From an uncultured Bacteroidales bacterium (GTDB lineage: Bacteria > Bacteroidota > Bacteroidia > Bacteroidales > F082): 49,747 nucleotides of DNA. The stretch is taken from NCBI GenBank assembly GCA_905233685.1, contig CAJOEZ010000019.1, positions 1 through 49,747 of the forward strand, written 5' to 3'. A model generated the notes under the pieces. It searched no databases and was not told the origin of the DNA. It saw nothing but the letters and a program-made list of their open reading frames with translations. Shown here one piece after another: positions 25,764 to 34,200 of the stretch (position 1 is its first letter; every line of letters begins with the position of its first letter). Both the position numbers and the translations under genes were made by a program.

Positions 25764-28700
25764 ATGACAAAAACAACAGCAACAATCGCAATTCTCCTTG
25801 GGCTGACCCTCGGCGCGTCGGCACAAAGCAACAGCGGTCTTTTCGGCCGCGGTCCGGTAATGGAAGAAAATGACCGCAACACTCCCAACGGCGGCCTCAT
25901 CAACCTGCCCGGCTCGCACGGCTCCACCAACGATGCCGACGTACCCTTGGGCGGAGGCATTGCCCTGCTTACCGGCCTTGGCGCGGCCTACTTAGTGGCC
26001 AAAAAGCGCAAAAACACCAAGCGCGGCGCCATGATGGCGCTCCTCGCCCTGCTCGCCTTCGGGCCGACGGCTTGGGCACAGAACAACTGGGATGAAGTCT
26101 ATGCAATGACGCAGACCACCTCGGCAGACTGGACAGCCCTTGCAGGCTCCACTACGGGACAGACGCTCGGCAGTGTGGGTAACACGACGTACTATTACGC
26201 CAATTCGAACCTCAGTTTCACCAACAGCAACGTTGGCGGCAGCGGCCTTAAAATTCAGGGCACGGTGTATCTCTACGTGCCTGAGGGCGTGACCCTCACC
26301 TGCACGGGCGCCAACGCCAACGGACAGATTGGCGCCGGCGCGGGCATCGAGCTGGCCTCAGGCAACACCCTCTATCTCCTCGGCGGCGGCACGGTGAATG
26401 CCACAGGCGGCAACGCTGCCAATGGCGGCAGCGGCGGCACAGGCGGTGACGCAACAGGATCTAATGGTGATTGGACCCAAACAGGTGCGGGTGGCACTGG
26501 TGGCACTGGTGGCGGCGGCGCCGGTGCAGGCATCGGCACACGCGGTGGTGCTGGCGGCAGCGGCGGTAGCGGCGGTGCTGGCTATATGTATAATAACGGT
26601 GCACAGGATGATGCGCAAAATGGAACCCATGGTTCTGCAGGTAGTGCCGGTTCTACCGCTGGCGCGATGGGCAATCTCTATTGGCTCCAGTCTTTCGTCA
26701 ATATGACTGCCACGGGCGGCAGCCAAGGAACAAGCGGTGGTAGTGGCGGTCAGCGTGGCCGTGGCTATGCATACGATGGATATAGTTATAACGTTTCTGT
26801 AGCCGGTGGCGGCGGAGGTGGCGGCGGAGGCTTCGGCGGTGCAGCCAGCAACATCGGTACCGGTGGCCCCGGCGGCGGTGGCGGCGGCGGCGGAGCCGGC
26901 GGCGCACAGGATTGGAGGTCCAACTCTAGCGGTGGAGTTTATGAAGTAACTGCCTACGGAGGCCATGGTGGTCAAAATGCTAATGGTGAATATGCTACCG
27001 ATGGTACAGAAGCTGCCACTAATGCTACTGCGCAAAGCCAAGGCTGGGTCTATGTCGATAACGGCAGCTTTGATAGTGATGACTGGCATGGTGTAAGTGG
27101 TGATTGTTCTTTTGGCTCTGGCGGCAACGGCGGCGCCAAAGGCGGCAACACAACCGCTGGCACTACCAACTATACAATATATTCTGACGTTGAAGTTTCG
27201 TCACGCATCAACGTTTACGGCACCATGGTGCTGAACCTCGGCGAAGGTGCCACCCTCCATGCTCCCAAAGGCATCGATGTGAGCATAGGCAATAGCCTGA
27301 TAATCAACGGCTCGGGCACACTGACCATCGACGGCTGCGACAGTGGTAATGCGGGTATCGGTGCCAAGAATGTGGGCACGCTCACCATCAATGGCGGTAT
27401 CATCAACGTAAGAGGCGGAGAATATGGAGCAGGCATCGGTGGCAACGCATTTAACGATGGTGGCGGCACCATCACCATCAATGGCGGCATCGTGAATGCC
27501 AATGGTGGTGATGACGCCGCCGGCATAGGCGGCGGTATATGCGGCGGCACCTATAACTATGGACATGGAACAGGCATGTGTGGCAACGTTTACATCTATG
27601 GCGGCCAAGTGACGGCCGTTGGTGGATCTTTGGCTGCAGGCATTGGCCCGGGTGTGTGTACTTTTATTAGTTTTTACGCCCCAACTAGCGGCAATCTCAC
27701 CATCGGCTGGACCAATCCTGAAGATTTCCTCTATAGCAGTGGTTTCTACTCTCAAAACGGCAATTACAATGAAACATTGAGCGACATCAGCTTTGTCGAA
27801 GGCAAGCAATTTATCATCGAGGGCCTTGGCGAGATTGCCAATCCATCCCTCCCCACCAACTTCGGCTCCAGGAAGATACTTCCTCTCGTCGACCAGGCCA
27901 CGGCGCTTCCAGGCTCGGGCTCTCAGAGCGACCCATACCGCATCAGCAACCTCTCAGACTGGATGAAACTGGCTGTCAACGTGAATGGCGGCACAAAGAA
28001 CTATAGCGGTGAATATGTGCGGCTTGAGAACGACCTCAGCGTATCAATCATGGTGGGCAAGGACGAGACCAACTCGTTCCAGGGCACCTTCCTCGGCAAC
28101 AACAAGACGCTGACCTTCAGCTATAGCACATGGGAAGAGAACACGGCACCTTTCCGCGTCACCAATAATGCCACCATCAAGGACCTCAAGGTGGCAGGCA
28201 GCATCAGCACCTCCGCCAAGTTTGCAGCAGGACTCGCCAGCCGCACCTTCGGAACTACCAGTATCACCAACTGCCAGGTGGACACCTATATACATAGCAA
28301 CATCAACGGCGACGGCACCCATGGCGGCATCGTGGCCATGCCGAGCGGCACACTTAACATTGAGGGTTGCGCCTTCACCGGCCGTCTGCTGACCAACAAA
28401 GGAACCCACAGCTGTGGCGGCTTCGTGGGCTGGCACAACAGCTCAACCATCAGCGTCATCAATTCGCTCTATGCCCCAAGCAGCAGCATACCTTCAGGCT
28501 GGTCGGCCATCACGGGCGGTGCCACCTTCGTGCGCGGCGGCTCGCCAACAATCAACAACTGCTACTACACCGAGAAGCTGGGCGACGTCCAGGGTTCGCT
28601 TGTATTAGTATATCCCTCCGACCCAGGCAATCTAGGCAACGTGGTACAGGCCTACAGCACACTGACGGCATACACCAACGGTATCTTCTGCGACGACATA

Positions 28701-30623
28701 TATTATTTGAAGGCCGCCACCTTTAGCGGTGCAGGCAATGAGGGCTCCCCATACCTCATCAGTAATGAATTCGAATGGAAGTCTTTCGCCGCCTATGTCA
28801 ATAGCGGCTCCAACACCTACAGCGGCAAGTACATGAAGCTGACCGCCGACATCAGCGTGACTGAGATGGTGGGCAGCAGCGAGGGCAACTCGTTCCAGGG
28901 CACCTTCCTCGGCGACAACAAGACCATCACTGCCACCATCACCGATAACAGCAATCAGGGCACAGCTCTCTTCTGTTACATCAACGGTGCCACCATCAAA
29001 GACCTCAAGGTGGCAGGCACCATCGCCTCCGACGAACGCCATATGGCGGGACTCGTGGGCTTCGCCAACGGCACCAACCGCATTGAAAACTGCGCCGTTA
29101 CCGCCACGCTCAACGTCAGCACCGACTACGCCGGCGGCATCGTCGGCCACGGCCTGAACTCGGCCACCACCATCGAGGGTTGTGTCTTTGCAGGCACCAT
29201 CAACGCCATTGGCAGCAATGATCCCAATGTCGGCGGTATCTGGGGCTGGAGCGACAGCGGCACGCCTATGCTCGTGAACTGCCTGGAGGCCGGCACCTAC
29301 AACAATGTCAGCAAGATGCACCCCATGGGCTTGCAGAATGCTGCCGGCACCATCGACAAATGCTACTACATAAACCCGCAGGTAGGCTCACCAGCCAACG
29401 TCTGCACCGTCAGCGGGGCTGCGCCAGGCAACGTGCGCACGATTGCAGGCTATGGCGAAGGCAACGACAAATGGGCCTTCATCGCCTCGCCACTCACCGC
29501 CAACACCGATCCGACAACGGTTCAAAATCTTATCAGCGCATCGGAATACGACCTCTACCAACTGAATCCCGGCACCATGATGTGGGAGAACTACAAGCAG
29601 CATGAGGGCAATGCCGCATCAGGCTTCAGCCTTGAGAACGGCAGAGGCTACCTCTATGCCACCCAATCGGAACAGGCCATCAAGTTCAGCGGCGCAAACG
29701 CCAGCGCTTACAACCTGGACAACACCAAGGAGGTGACGCTCCAGCAGGGCTTCAACCTCGTGGGCAACCCGTTCCCGAGAGCGGCTTACATCAACAGGTC
29801 TTACTACACGCTGAACTCGGACGGCTCCGCCGTTTCGACGACTCCATCCACTGAGTACATTCCGCCTTGCCACGCTGTCGTGGTGGAAGCAACCAACAGC
29901 GAAAGCCTCACCTTCAGCACCACGCCATTCCCCCAACAGAGTATGGGTAACAACGGCAACCTCCAGGTGACCTTGGCCCAAACCGTGGCTACCCGCGGCG
30001 GTGCCGAAGCCAAGACCATTGACAACGCCATCGTCACCTTCAACGAAGGCATGGAGCTGGGCAAGTTCTATTTCGGCGAGCAAAGCGCGAACATTTACCT
30101 GCCGCAGGGCGGCAAAGACTACGCCATTGCCTATTGTGAAAGTCAAGGCGAGGTGCCCATCAACTTCAAGGCGAAGGAGAACGGCACCTACACGATTTCG
30201 GTGAATCCCGAAGGCGTGGAGCTGGGCTATTTACACCTTATTGATAATATGACGGGTGCGGATGTGGATTTGCTGACCGCTGGCCCTTCGACGAGCTCAG
30301 GGACCAGCTACACCTTCACCGCCAAGACAACCGACTACGAAAGCAGATTCAAGCTGGTCTTCGGTGTTTCGACTCCTTCGACAGGCTCAGGAACCTCAGC
30401 GACCTTTGCTTTTGTCGATGCGAACGGCAACATCGTTATCACGGGCGGCCCTTCGACAGGCTTAGGGACCTACACCTTGCAGATTGTCGATGTGATGGGG
30501 CGCGTGATCGTCAGTAGAGACGCGGCACGTAACATTTCTACCAGCGGCATTCCCGCAGGCGTGTATGTTTTGCGTTTGATTGACGGCAATGACGTGAAGA
30601 CGCAGAAAATCATTATTCAATAA
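25764..30623 (+). CDS. Giant secreted Gly-rich beta-helix/GLUG surface protein A, fused to a short sorting-tail protein
   Basis: A 1619-residue protein in parts. Residues 1-21 are a signal peptide. Residues 22-87 match the separate 89-residue protein at 30829: GLFGRGPVMEE, then a hydrophobic segment (about 62-79) and KKRKNTKR. Residues 90-106 form a second signal peptide ending in AWAQ, as in protein B. Then come a strongly Gly-rich region (about 180-460), beta-helix with INGGIVNANGG-type repeats (about 470-630), GLUG-like blocks (about 710-1225) and a conserved C-terminal region starting GYGEGNDKWAF. The T9SS-like tail ends GVYVLRLIDGNDVKTQKIII. It is probably a surface adhesin or glycan-binding protein. 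An internal start at 26031 would give the large part alone; the reading frame itself is unbroken. Confidence 0.85.
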   Translation: MTKTTATIAILLGLTLGASAQSNSGLFGRGPVMEENDRNTPNGGLINLPGSHGSTNDADVPLGGGIALLTGLGAAYLVAKKRKNTKRGAMMALLALLAFGPTAWAQNNWDEVYAMTQTTSADWTALAGSTTGQTLGSVGNTTYYYANSNLSFTNSNVGGSGLKIQGTVYLYVPEGVTLTCTGANANGQIGAGAGIELASGNTLYLLGGGTVNATGGNAANGGSGGTGGDATGSNGDWTQTGAGGTGGTGGGGAGAGIGTRGGAGGSGGSGGAGYMYNNGAQDDAQNGTHGSAGSAGSTAGAMGNLYWLQSFVNMTATGGSQGTSGGSGGQRGRGYAYDGYSYNVSVAGGGGGGGGGFGGAASNIGTGGPGGGGGGGGAGGAQDWRSNSSGGVYEVTAYGGHGGQNANGEYATDGTEAATNATAQSQGWVYVDNGSFDSDDWHGVSGDCSFGSGGNGGAKGGNTTAGTTNYTIYSDVEVSSRINVYGTMVLNLGEGATLHAPKGIDVSIGNSLIINGSGTLTIDGCDSGNAGIGAKNVGTLTINGGIINVRGGEYGAGIGGNAFNDGGGTITINGGIVNANGGDDAAGIGGGICGGTYNYGHGTGMCGNVYIYGGQVTAVGGSLAAGIGPGVCTFISFYAPTSGNLTIGWTNPEDFLYSSGFYSQNGNYNETLSDISFVEGKQFIIEGLGEIANPSLPTNFGSRKILPLVDQATALPGSGSQSDPYRISNLSDWMKLAVNVNGGTKNYSGEYVRLENDLSVSIMVGKDETNSFQGTFLGNNKTLTFSYSTWEENTAPFRVTNNATIKDLKVAGSISTSAKFAAGLASRTFGTTSITNCQVDTYIHSNINGDGTHGGIVAMPSGTLNIEGCAFTGRLLTNKGTHSCGGFVGWHNSSTISVINSLYAPSSSIPSGWSAITGGATFVRGGSPTINNCYYTEKLGDVQGSLVLVYPSDPGNLGNVVQAYSTLTAYTNGIFCDDIYYLKAATFSGAGNEGSPYLISNEFEWKSFAAYVNSGSNTYSGKYMKLTADISVTEMVGSSEGNSFQGTFLGDNKTITATITDNSNQGTALFCYINGATIKDLKVAGTIASDERHMAGLVGFANGTNRIENCAVTATLNVSTDYAGGIVGHGLNSATTIEGCVFAGTINAIGSNDPNVGGIWGWSDSGTPMLVNCLEAGTYNNVSKMHPMGLQNAAGTIDKCYYINPQVGSPANVCTVSGAAPGNVRTIAGYGEGNDKWAFIASPLTANTDPTTVQNLISASEYDLYQLNPGTMMWENYKQHEGNAASGFSLENGRGYLYATQSEQAIKFSGANASAYNLDNTKEVTLQQGFNLVGNPFPRAAYINRSYYTLNSDGSAVSTTPSTEYIPPCHAVVVEATNSESLTFSTTPFPQQSMGNNGNLQVTLAQTVATRGGAEAKTIDNAIVTFNEGMELGKFYFGEQSANIYLPQGGKDYAIAYCESQGEVPINFKAKENGTYTISVNPEGVELGYLHLIDNMTGADVDLLTAGPSTSSGTSYTFTAKTTDYESRFKLVFGVSTPSTGSGTSATFAFVDANGNIVITGGPSTGLGTYTLQIVDVMGRVIVSRDAARNISTSGIPAGVYVLRLIDGNDVKTQKIIIQ
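26253..26319. repeat. 67-bp tract identical to one in gene B (copy 1)
   Basis: This stretch, starting ATTCAGGGCACGG and ending GCCAACGCCA, is identical to 31503-31569, third codon positions included. The sequence around it in the two genes is far more diverged, which suggests recent duplication or gene conversion. Confidence 0.85.
30282..30305. repeat. Dispersed element with core CTTCGACRRGCTCAGG, copy 1, in frame in gene A
   Basis: This 24-base element (ends GGC and ACC, core CCTTCGACGAGCTCAGG) adds the residues GPSTSSGT. The aligned position in protein B (DLLQTPTYTFTA) lacks them, so about 21 bases were gained in frame. Confidence 0.75.
30372..30395. repeat. Dispersed element, copy 2, in gene A
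   Basis: A diverged copy with core CCTTCGACAGGCTCAGG encodes TPSTGSGT. It lies 90 bases after copy 1 in the same reading frame. Confidence 0.65.
30447..30470. repeat. Dispersed element, copy 3, in gene A
   Basis: Core CCTTCGACAGGCTTAGG, encoding GPSTGLGT, just before the last strand set of the T9SS-like tail (YTLQIVDVMGR). It is 75 bases after copy 2, again in the same frame. Confidence 0.7.
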
Positions 30624-30634
30624 TACGTTTCGTC

Positions 30635-30777
30635 GTAGGGGCGAACCTGTGTGTTCGCCCCCACGATGGGACAAATAACCTAATAATCAGGGCGAACAAC
30701 ACAATAAACCGGACAAACAACACAATAAACAGCGCGTACAACCCAAAAACAGGGCGAACACGTAGGTTCGCCCCTAC
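30635..30777. repeat. REPIN-like pair of inverted hairpin repeats with internal direct repeats
   Basis: The left unit (30635-30660) starts GTAGGGGCGAAC and folds as GGGCGAAC/GTTCGCCC. The right unit (30752-30777) is its inverted copy, 24 of 26 bases identical, ending GTTCGCCCCTAC. Between them AACAACACAATAAAC occurs twice (30695-30709 and 30716-30730). There is no gene inside and no clear target-site duplication outside. It occupies most of the 205-base gap between gene A and the short gene B, and no TAnnTTTG box is seen for the latter. Confidence 0.8.
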
Positions 30778-30828
30778 AGCAACAAAAAAAATAAACAACG
30801 ACAAACAATAAATGAATTACATAATATC

Positions 30829-31098
30829 ATGAAAAAGACCTTAACAACCCTCGCCATTGTCCTCGGGATGACCTTCGCGGGCATGGCACAACAGCAAGGC
30901 GGCGGCCTCTTTGAGCGTGGCGCCGTTTTGGAAGAAGCATATAACGACTACAACTACCGCGAAGGCAGCGGCCTGATTCTCCCCGAAGGCCACGGCGGAT
31001 CCACCGACCAAAACGGTACCCCCGTGGGCAGCGGCATCGCCGTGCTGATCACCCTCGGCGGCGCCTACTTGGTAGCCAAGAAGCGAAAGAAGGAATAA
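30829..31098 (+). CDS. Short secreted protein with C-terminal sorting-signal-like tail (module B, short partner)
   Basis: An 89-residue protein: signal peptide 1-20 (ending GMAQ), a short polar part with GGGLFERGAVLEE and GLILPEGHGGST, then Pro-x-Gly (TPVGSG, 64-69), a hydrophobic segment to about 82 and the basic end KKRKKE. A motif, a membrane segment and a basic end at the C-terminus is the three-part form of protein-sorting tails such as PEP-CTERM or the PID-CTERM of Bacteroidota. Whether a known family profile matches is not testable here. The protein is clearly homologous to residues 1-83 of protein A. A terminator follows, then the giant gene B. Confidence 0.8.
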   Translation: MKKTLTTLAIVLGMTFAGMAQQQGGGLFERGAVLEEAYNDYNYREGSGLILPEGHGGSTDQNGTPVGSGIAVLITLGGAYLVAKKRKKE

Positions 31099-31105
31099 GA
31101 CGCTC

Positions 31106-31143
31106 TTCCCCCGTCAGGAATTTCCCTGTCGGGGGGATTTTGT
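31106..31143 (+). terminator. Rho-independent terminator after the short sorting-tail gene
   Basis: CCCCCGTCAGG (31108-31118) pairs with CCTGTCGGGGG (31125-31135) with one mismatch, followed by GATTTTGTTGTTG. It begins 10 bases after the stop codon and separates the short gene from giant gene B. Confidence 0.75.
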
Positions 31144-31174
31144 TGTTGTCCCCTTGCGGGGGCGGGAAAAACTG

Positions 31175-31182
31175 TATCTTTG
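31175..31182 (+). promoter_or_regulatory. -7 promoter box TATCTTTG for giant surface-protein gene B
   Basis: TATCTTTG matches TAnnTTTG, with TTG at 31154-31156 as a possible -33 element 18 bases upstream. The leader to the ATG at 31248 would be about 60 bases. Confidence 0.65.
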
Positions 31183-31247
31183 CAGCGCAAACGCAACTTA
31201 TAGAATTTTAAAGAGATAAACAATTTTTGATATAAAAACAAACGCAA

Positions 31248-34200
31248 ATGAACAAAAGATTTCTATTTGTTTTCGCAGCCCTGCTGGCGATAACGCAGGG
31301 AGCTTGGGCACAGACTGAATGGGATCAGGTTTATTTACTGACTCAGACCACATCTGCAAACTGGACTCCGATAAATGCGGGTTCCACCGATGGTTATGTG
31401 CTTGGTACCTCAGGTACCACGACATATTATTACATCACTAGCAACCTGAACTTCACCAACAATAGGACTGACAATGGTGGCAATGGTAACAGTGGTATTA
31501 AGATTCAGGGCACGGTGTATCTCTACGTGCCTGAGGGCGTGACCCTCACCTGCACGGGCGCCAACGCCAGCGGACAGACGGGCGCCGGTGCCGGCATCGA
31601 ATTGACCGAGGGTAACACGCTCAACATCATTGGCAACGGTACGCTGAATGCCACGGGCGGTAATGCTGCCAATGGCGGCAACGGCGCCAATGGTGGTAAC
31701 GCAGAATGTACCTATGATGAGTCTATCCTCGGTGGCTCGGGTGGCAACGGTGGCAATGGCGGTGGCGGTGCCGGCGCAGGCATCGGCACACGCGGCGCGA
31801 ATGGCGGCAATGGCGGTGCCGGCGGCCAACGCAACGGGTCTTACGGACAAGAGACCACACAATATGGCGTTGATGGCAATGCCGGCAGTGCCGGTAGTAC
31901 TGCTGGCGCTATGGGCAATCTCTATGTGGTTGCGTCCTCCGTCAATCTGTCAGCCACGGGTGGTAGCGCTGGCTCAAGCGGCACTGGTGGCAATAGAGGT
32001 CTCACCGCTTCCCAGCACCCTGGCTCGAATTTATATATGGCATCTGGTGGCGGTGGCGGTGGTGCCGGCGGCTTCGGTGGTGGTGCCAGCAACATCGGAA
32101 CCGGTGGCCCCGGCGGTGGCGGTGGTGGCGGCGGTGCCGCTGGTAACGTTGCCTGGGTGGTTTACTCTGGAACCGCAAATGGTTACTATCATGCAGGAGC
32201 AAAAGGCGGTAAAGGCGGCACGAATAGTAATGGCACACCGGCCCCCGACGGTACTTCTATTGAGTTGACCAACCCTAAATATGCGGATATCCAAGCGGGC
32301 GGCCTCAGACCTGATGCCAGCGACTATGATGATGACGATGGCTGGGAGGAAGGCAACGCATGGCATGATGGCGGTGATGGCGGCGGCTGTGGCAATGCCA
32401 GCAGCAACGGCTCGGCCGTCAGCCTGGCGTTATGGCCTACCTCAGGCGCAGGCACGGCGGAAAACCCATACCTCATAAACAATGCTGACGAATGGAACAC
32501 ATTCGCCACAAACGTCAACAATGGCATCTCCTTCAACGGCAAATGCATCCAACTGAACAACAGCATCATCGTTTCGACGATGGTAGGTTTGTGCGAGGAG
32601 AGTCCTTACGCCCCCCGTCCCTTCAGCGGCACTTTCCTTGGCAATGGAAAGACACTGACTGTCAGCATCAGCAGCTCGGCGACAGGCACTGGCACCAATG
32701 AGCAGGGCGTGGCACCGTTTCATTACATCAAAGGCGCCACGATCAAGGACCTGACCGTGGCGGGTACTATCGCTTCGGCCAGCTATTACACAGCGGGTAT
32801 TGTGGGCTTTGCCCATGGCAGCAACCTGATTGAGGGTTGCACCGTCACCGCCACGCTCAACATCAGCAACAACTATGCTGGTGGTATCATAGGCCATGCC
32901 ATGAACTCGATCACCACCGTCAAGGATTGTTTCTTTAACGGCACTTTCAACGGCGTTAGTGGCAGTCGTATCAATATCGGTGCCATTTGGGGTTGGTGCA
33001 ACAGCGCCATTGGCGTTCTCCAGAACTGTTGGGAGAAGGGCACCTACAACAACATCACCTCCATGCATCCCATGGGCTTGATGGCCGCAGCGACCACAGG
33101 CACCGTCACCACCACAAGCTGCCTTTATGTGAATCAGCAGATAGGCACGCCTACCAACGCCAATACCATTGTGGGAGCAAGTCAGGTCAGCACCTCAGCA
33201 CCCGGAAGTGGAATCTACGGTCCAGTAAAGACTCCTGACAACTCTGTTTACTATCTGCCCTGCGTGGTTTCTGGTATTAAGGACAAATACGTCAGAACAG
33301 GTTCGGCTATTGTACCGGACATTGTGGTGACCTGTAACGAAATCGCGCTCGAAAACGGCACCGACTATGAAGTGACAATCGCCAATAACGTCAATTTAGG
33401 CACCGCTCAAGTAACCGTCACTGGCAAGGGCAGCTACAGCGGCACGGAGAGCTTCACGTTCTCCATCGTTGACTATGAAATCGTTAATTCAGCGATTACC
33501 AGACTGCAAAACAAAGCGTATAAGGTGATTAAGAACACAAGAATAGATTGGGATCGCGTTGTAGTTGAAGGTGATGTCATACTGATTCTCGGCGAGGGTA
33601 CTACCTTAGAAGTCCCGTTTGGCATCGAAGTGAGTGCTGGCAACTCGTTGACCATCGAAGGTCCTGGCACGCTGCAAATCAGCGGCTGGTTCAGCCCATG
33701 CGCGGGCATCGGAGCCGATAACCCTGGTACCATCATCATCAATGGCGGCACCATCAATGTTCATGGAGGTATGAATTCAGCCGGACTTGGCGGTAGCCAG
33801 TCAAGTACCGGCGCAGGACGCGTCATCATCAACGGCGGTGTAGTCAATGCCACAGGTGATGGTTATGCTCCTGGTATTGGCGCCGGCGGTTATGGCAGAT
33901 GCTGCGAAATAGTTATCAATGGCGGTCAGGTGACAGCTAAACCCGGAGCACATGGAGACCATGGCATAGGTGTTGATGACTACAATGATTTGAGTGGAAC
34001 GCTGACAATTGGCTGGACCCATCCCGACGATTTCATAGATTCCAAAAGTGGTATCAGATTGGCCATTGTTAATTTTGCCGACGGCAAACAGTTTGTATAT
34101 GAAGGTACACAGAATATAGCTACTGGCGCCAACTTCAATACGGGCGGTGATAAGAAAATAGTGCCTTTCATAGCAACGGGTACGCTTCCTGGCACTGGCA

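Noticed and set aside
26400..26930. Possible CRISPR-like or tandem repeat array
   Set aside because: The repeats are irregular glycine codons within an open frame, with no constant repeat length and no unique spacers.
26358..27089. Long open frame on the minus strand opposite the Gly-rich region (243 codons), and similar ones at 31410-31862 and 32031-32366
   Set aside because: GGC/GGT glycine codons read backwards as GCC/ACC, giving low-complexity Ala/Thr sequence without stops. This is an effect of composition, not a gene.
30635..30777. Insertion sequence
   Set aside because: There are inverted ends but no transposase gene and no target-site duplication, so it is listed as a REPIN-like repeat.
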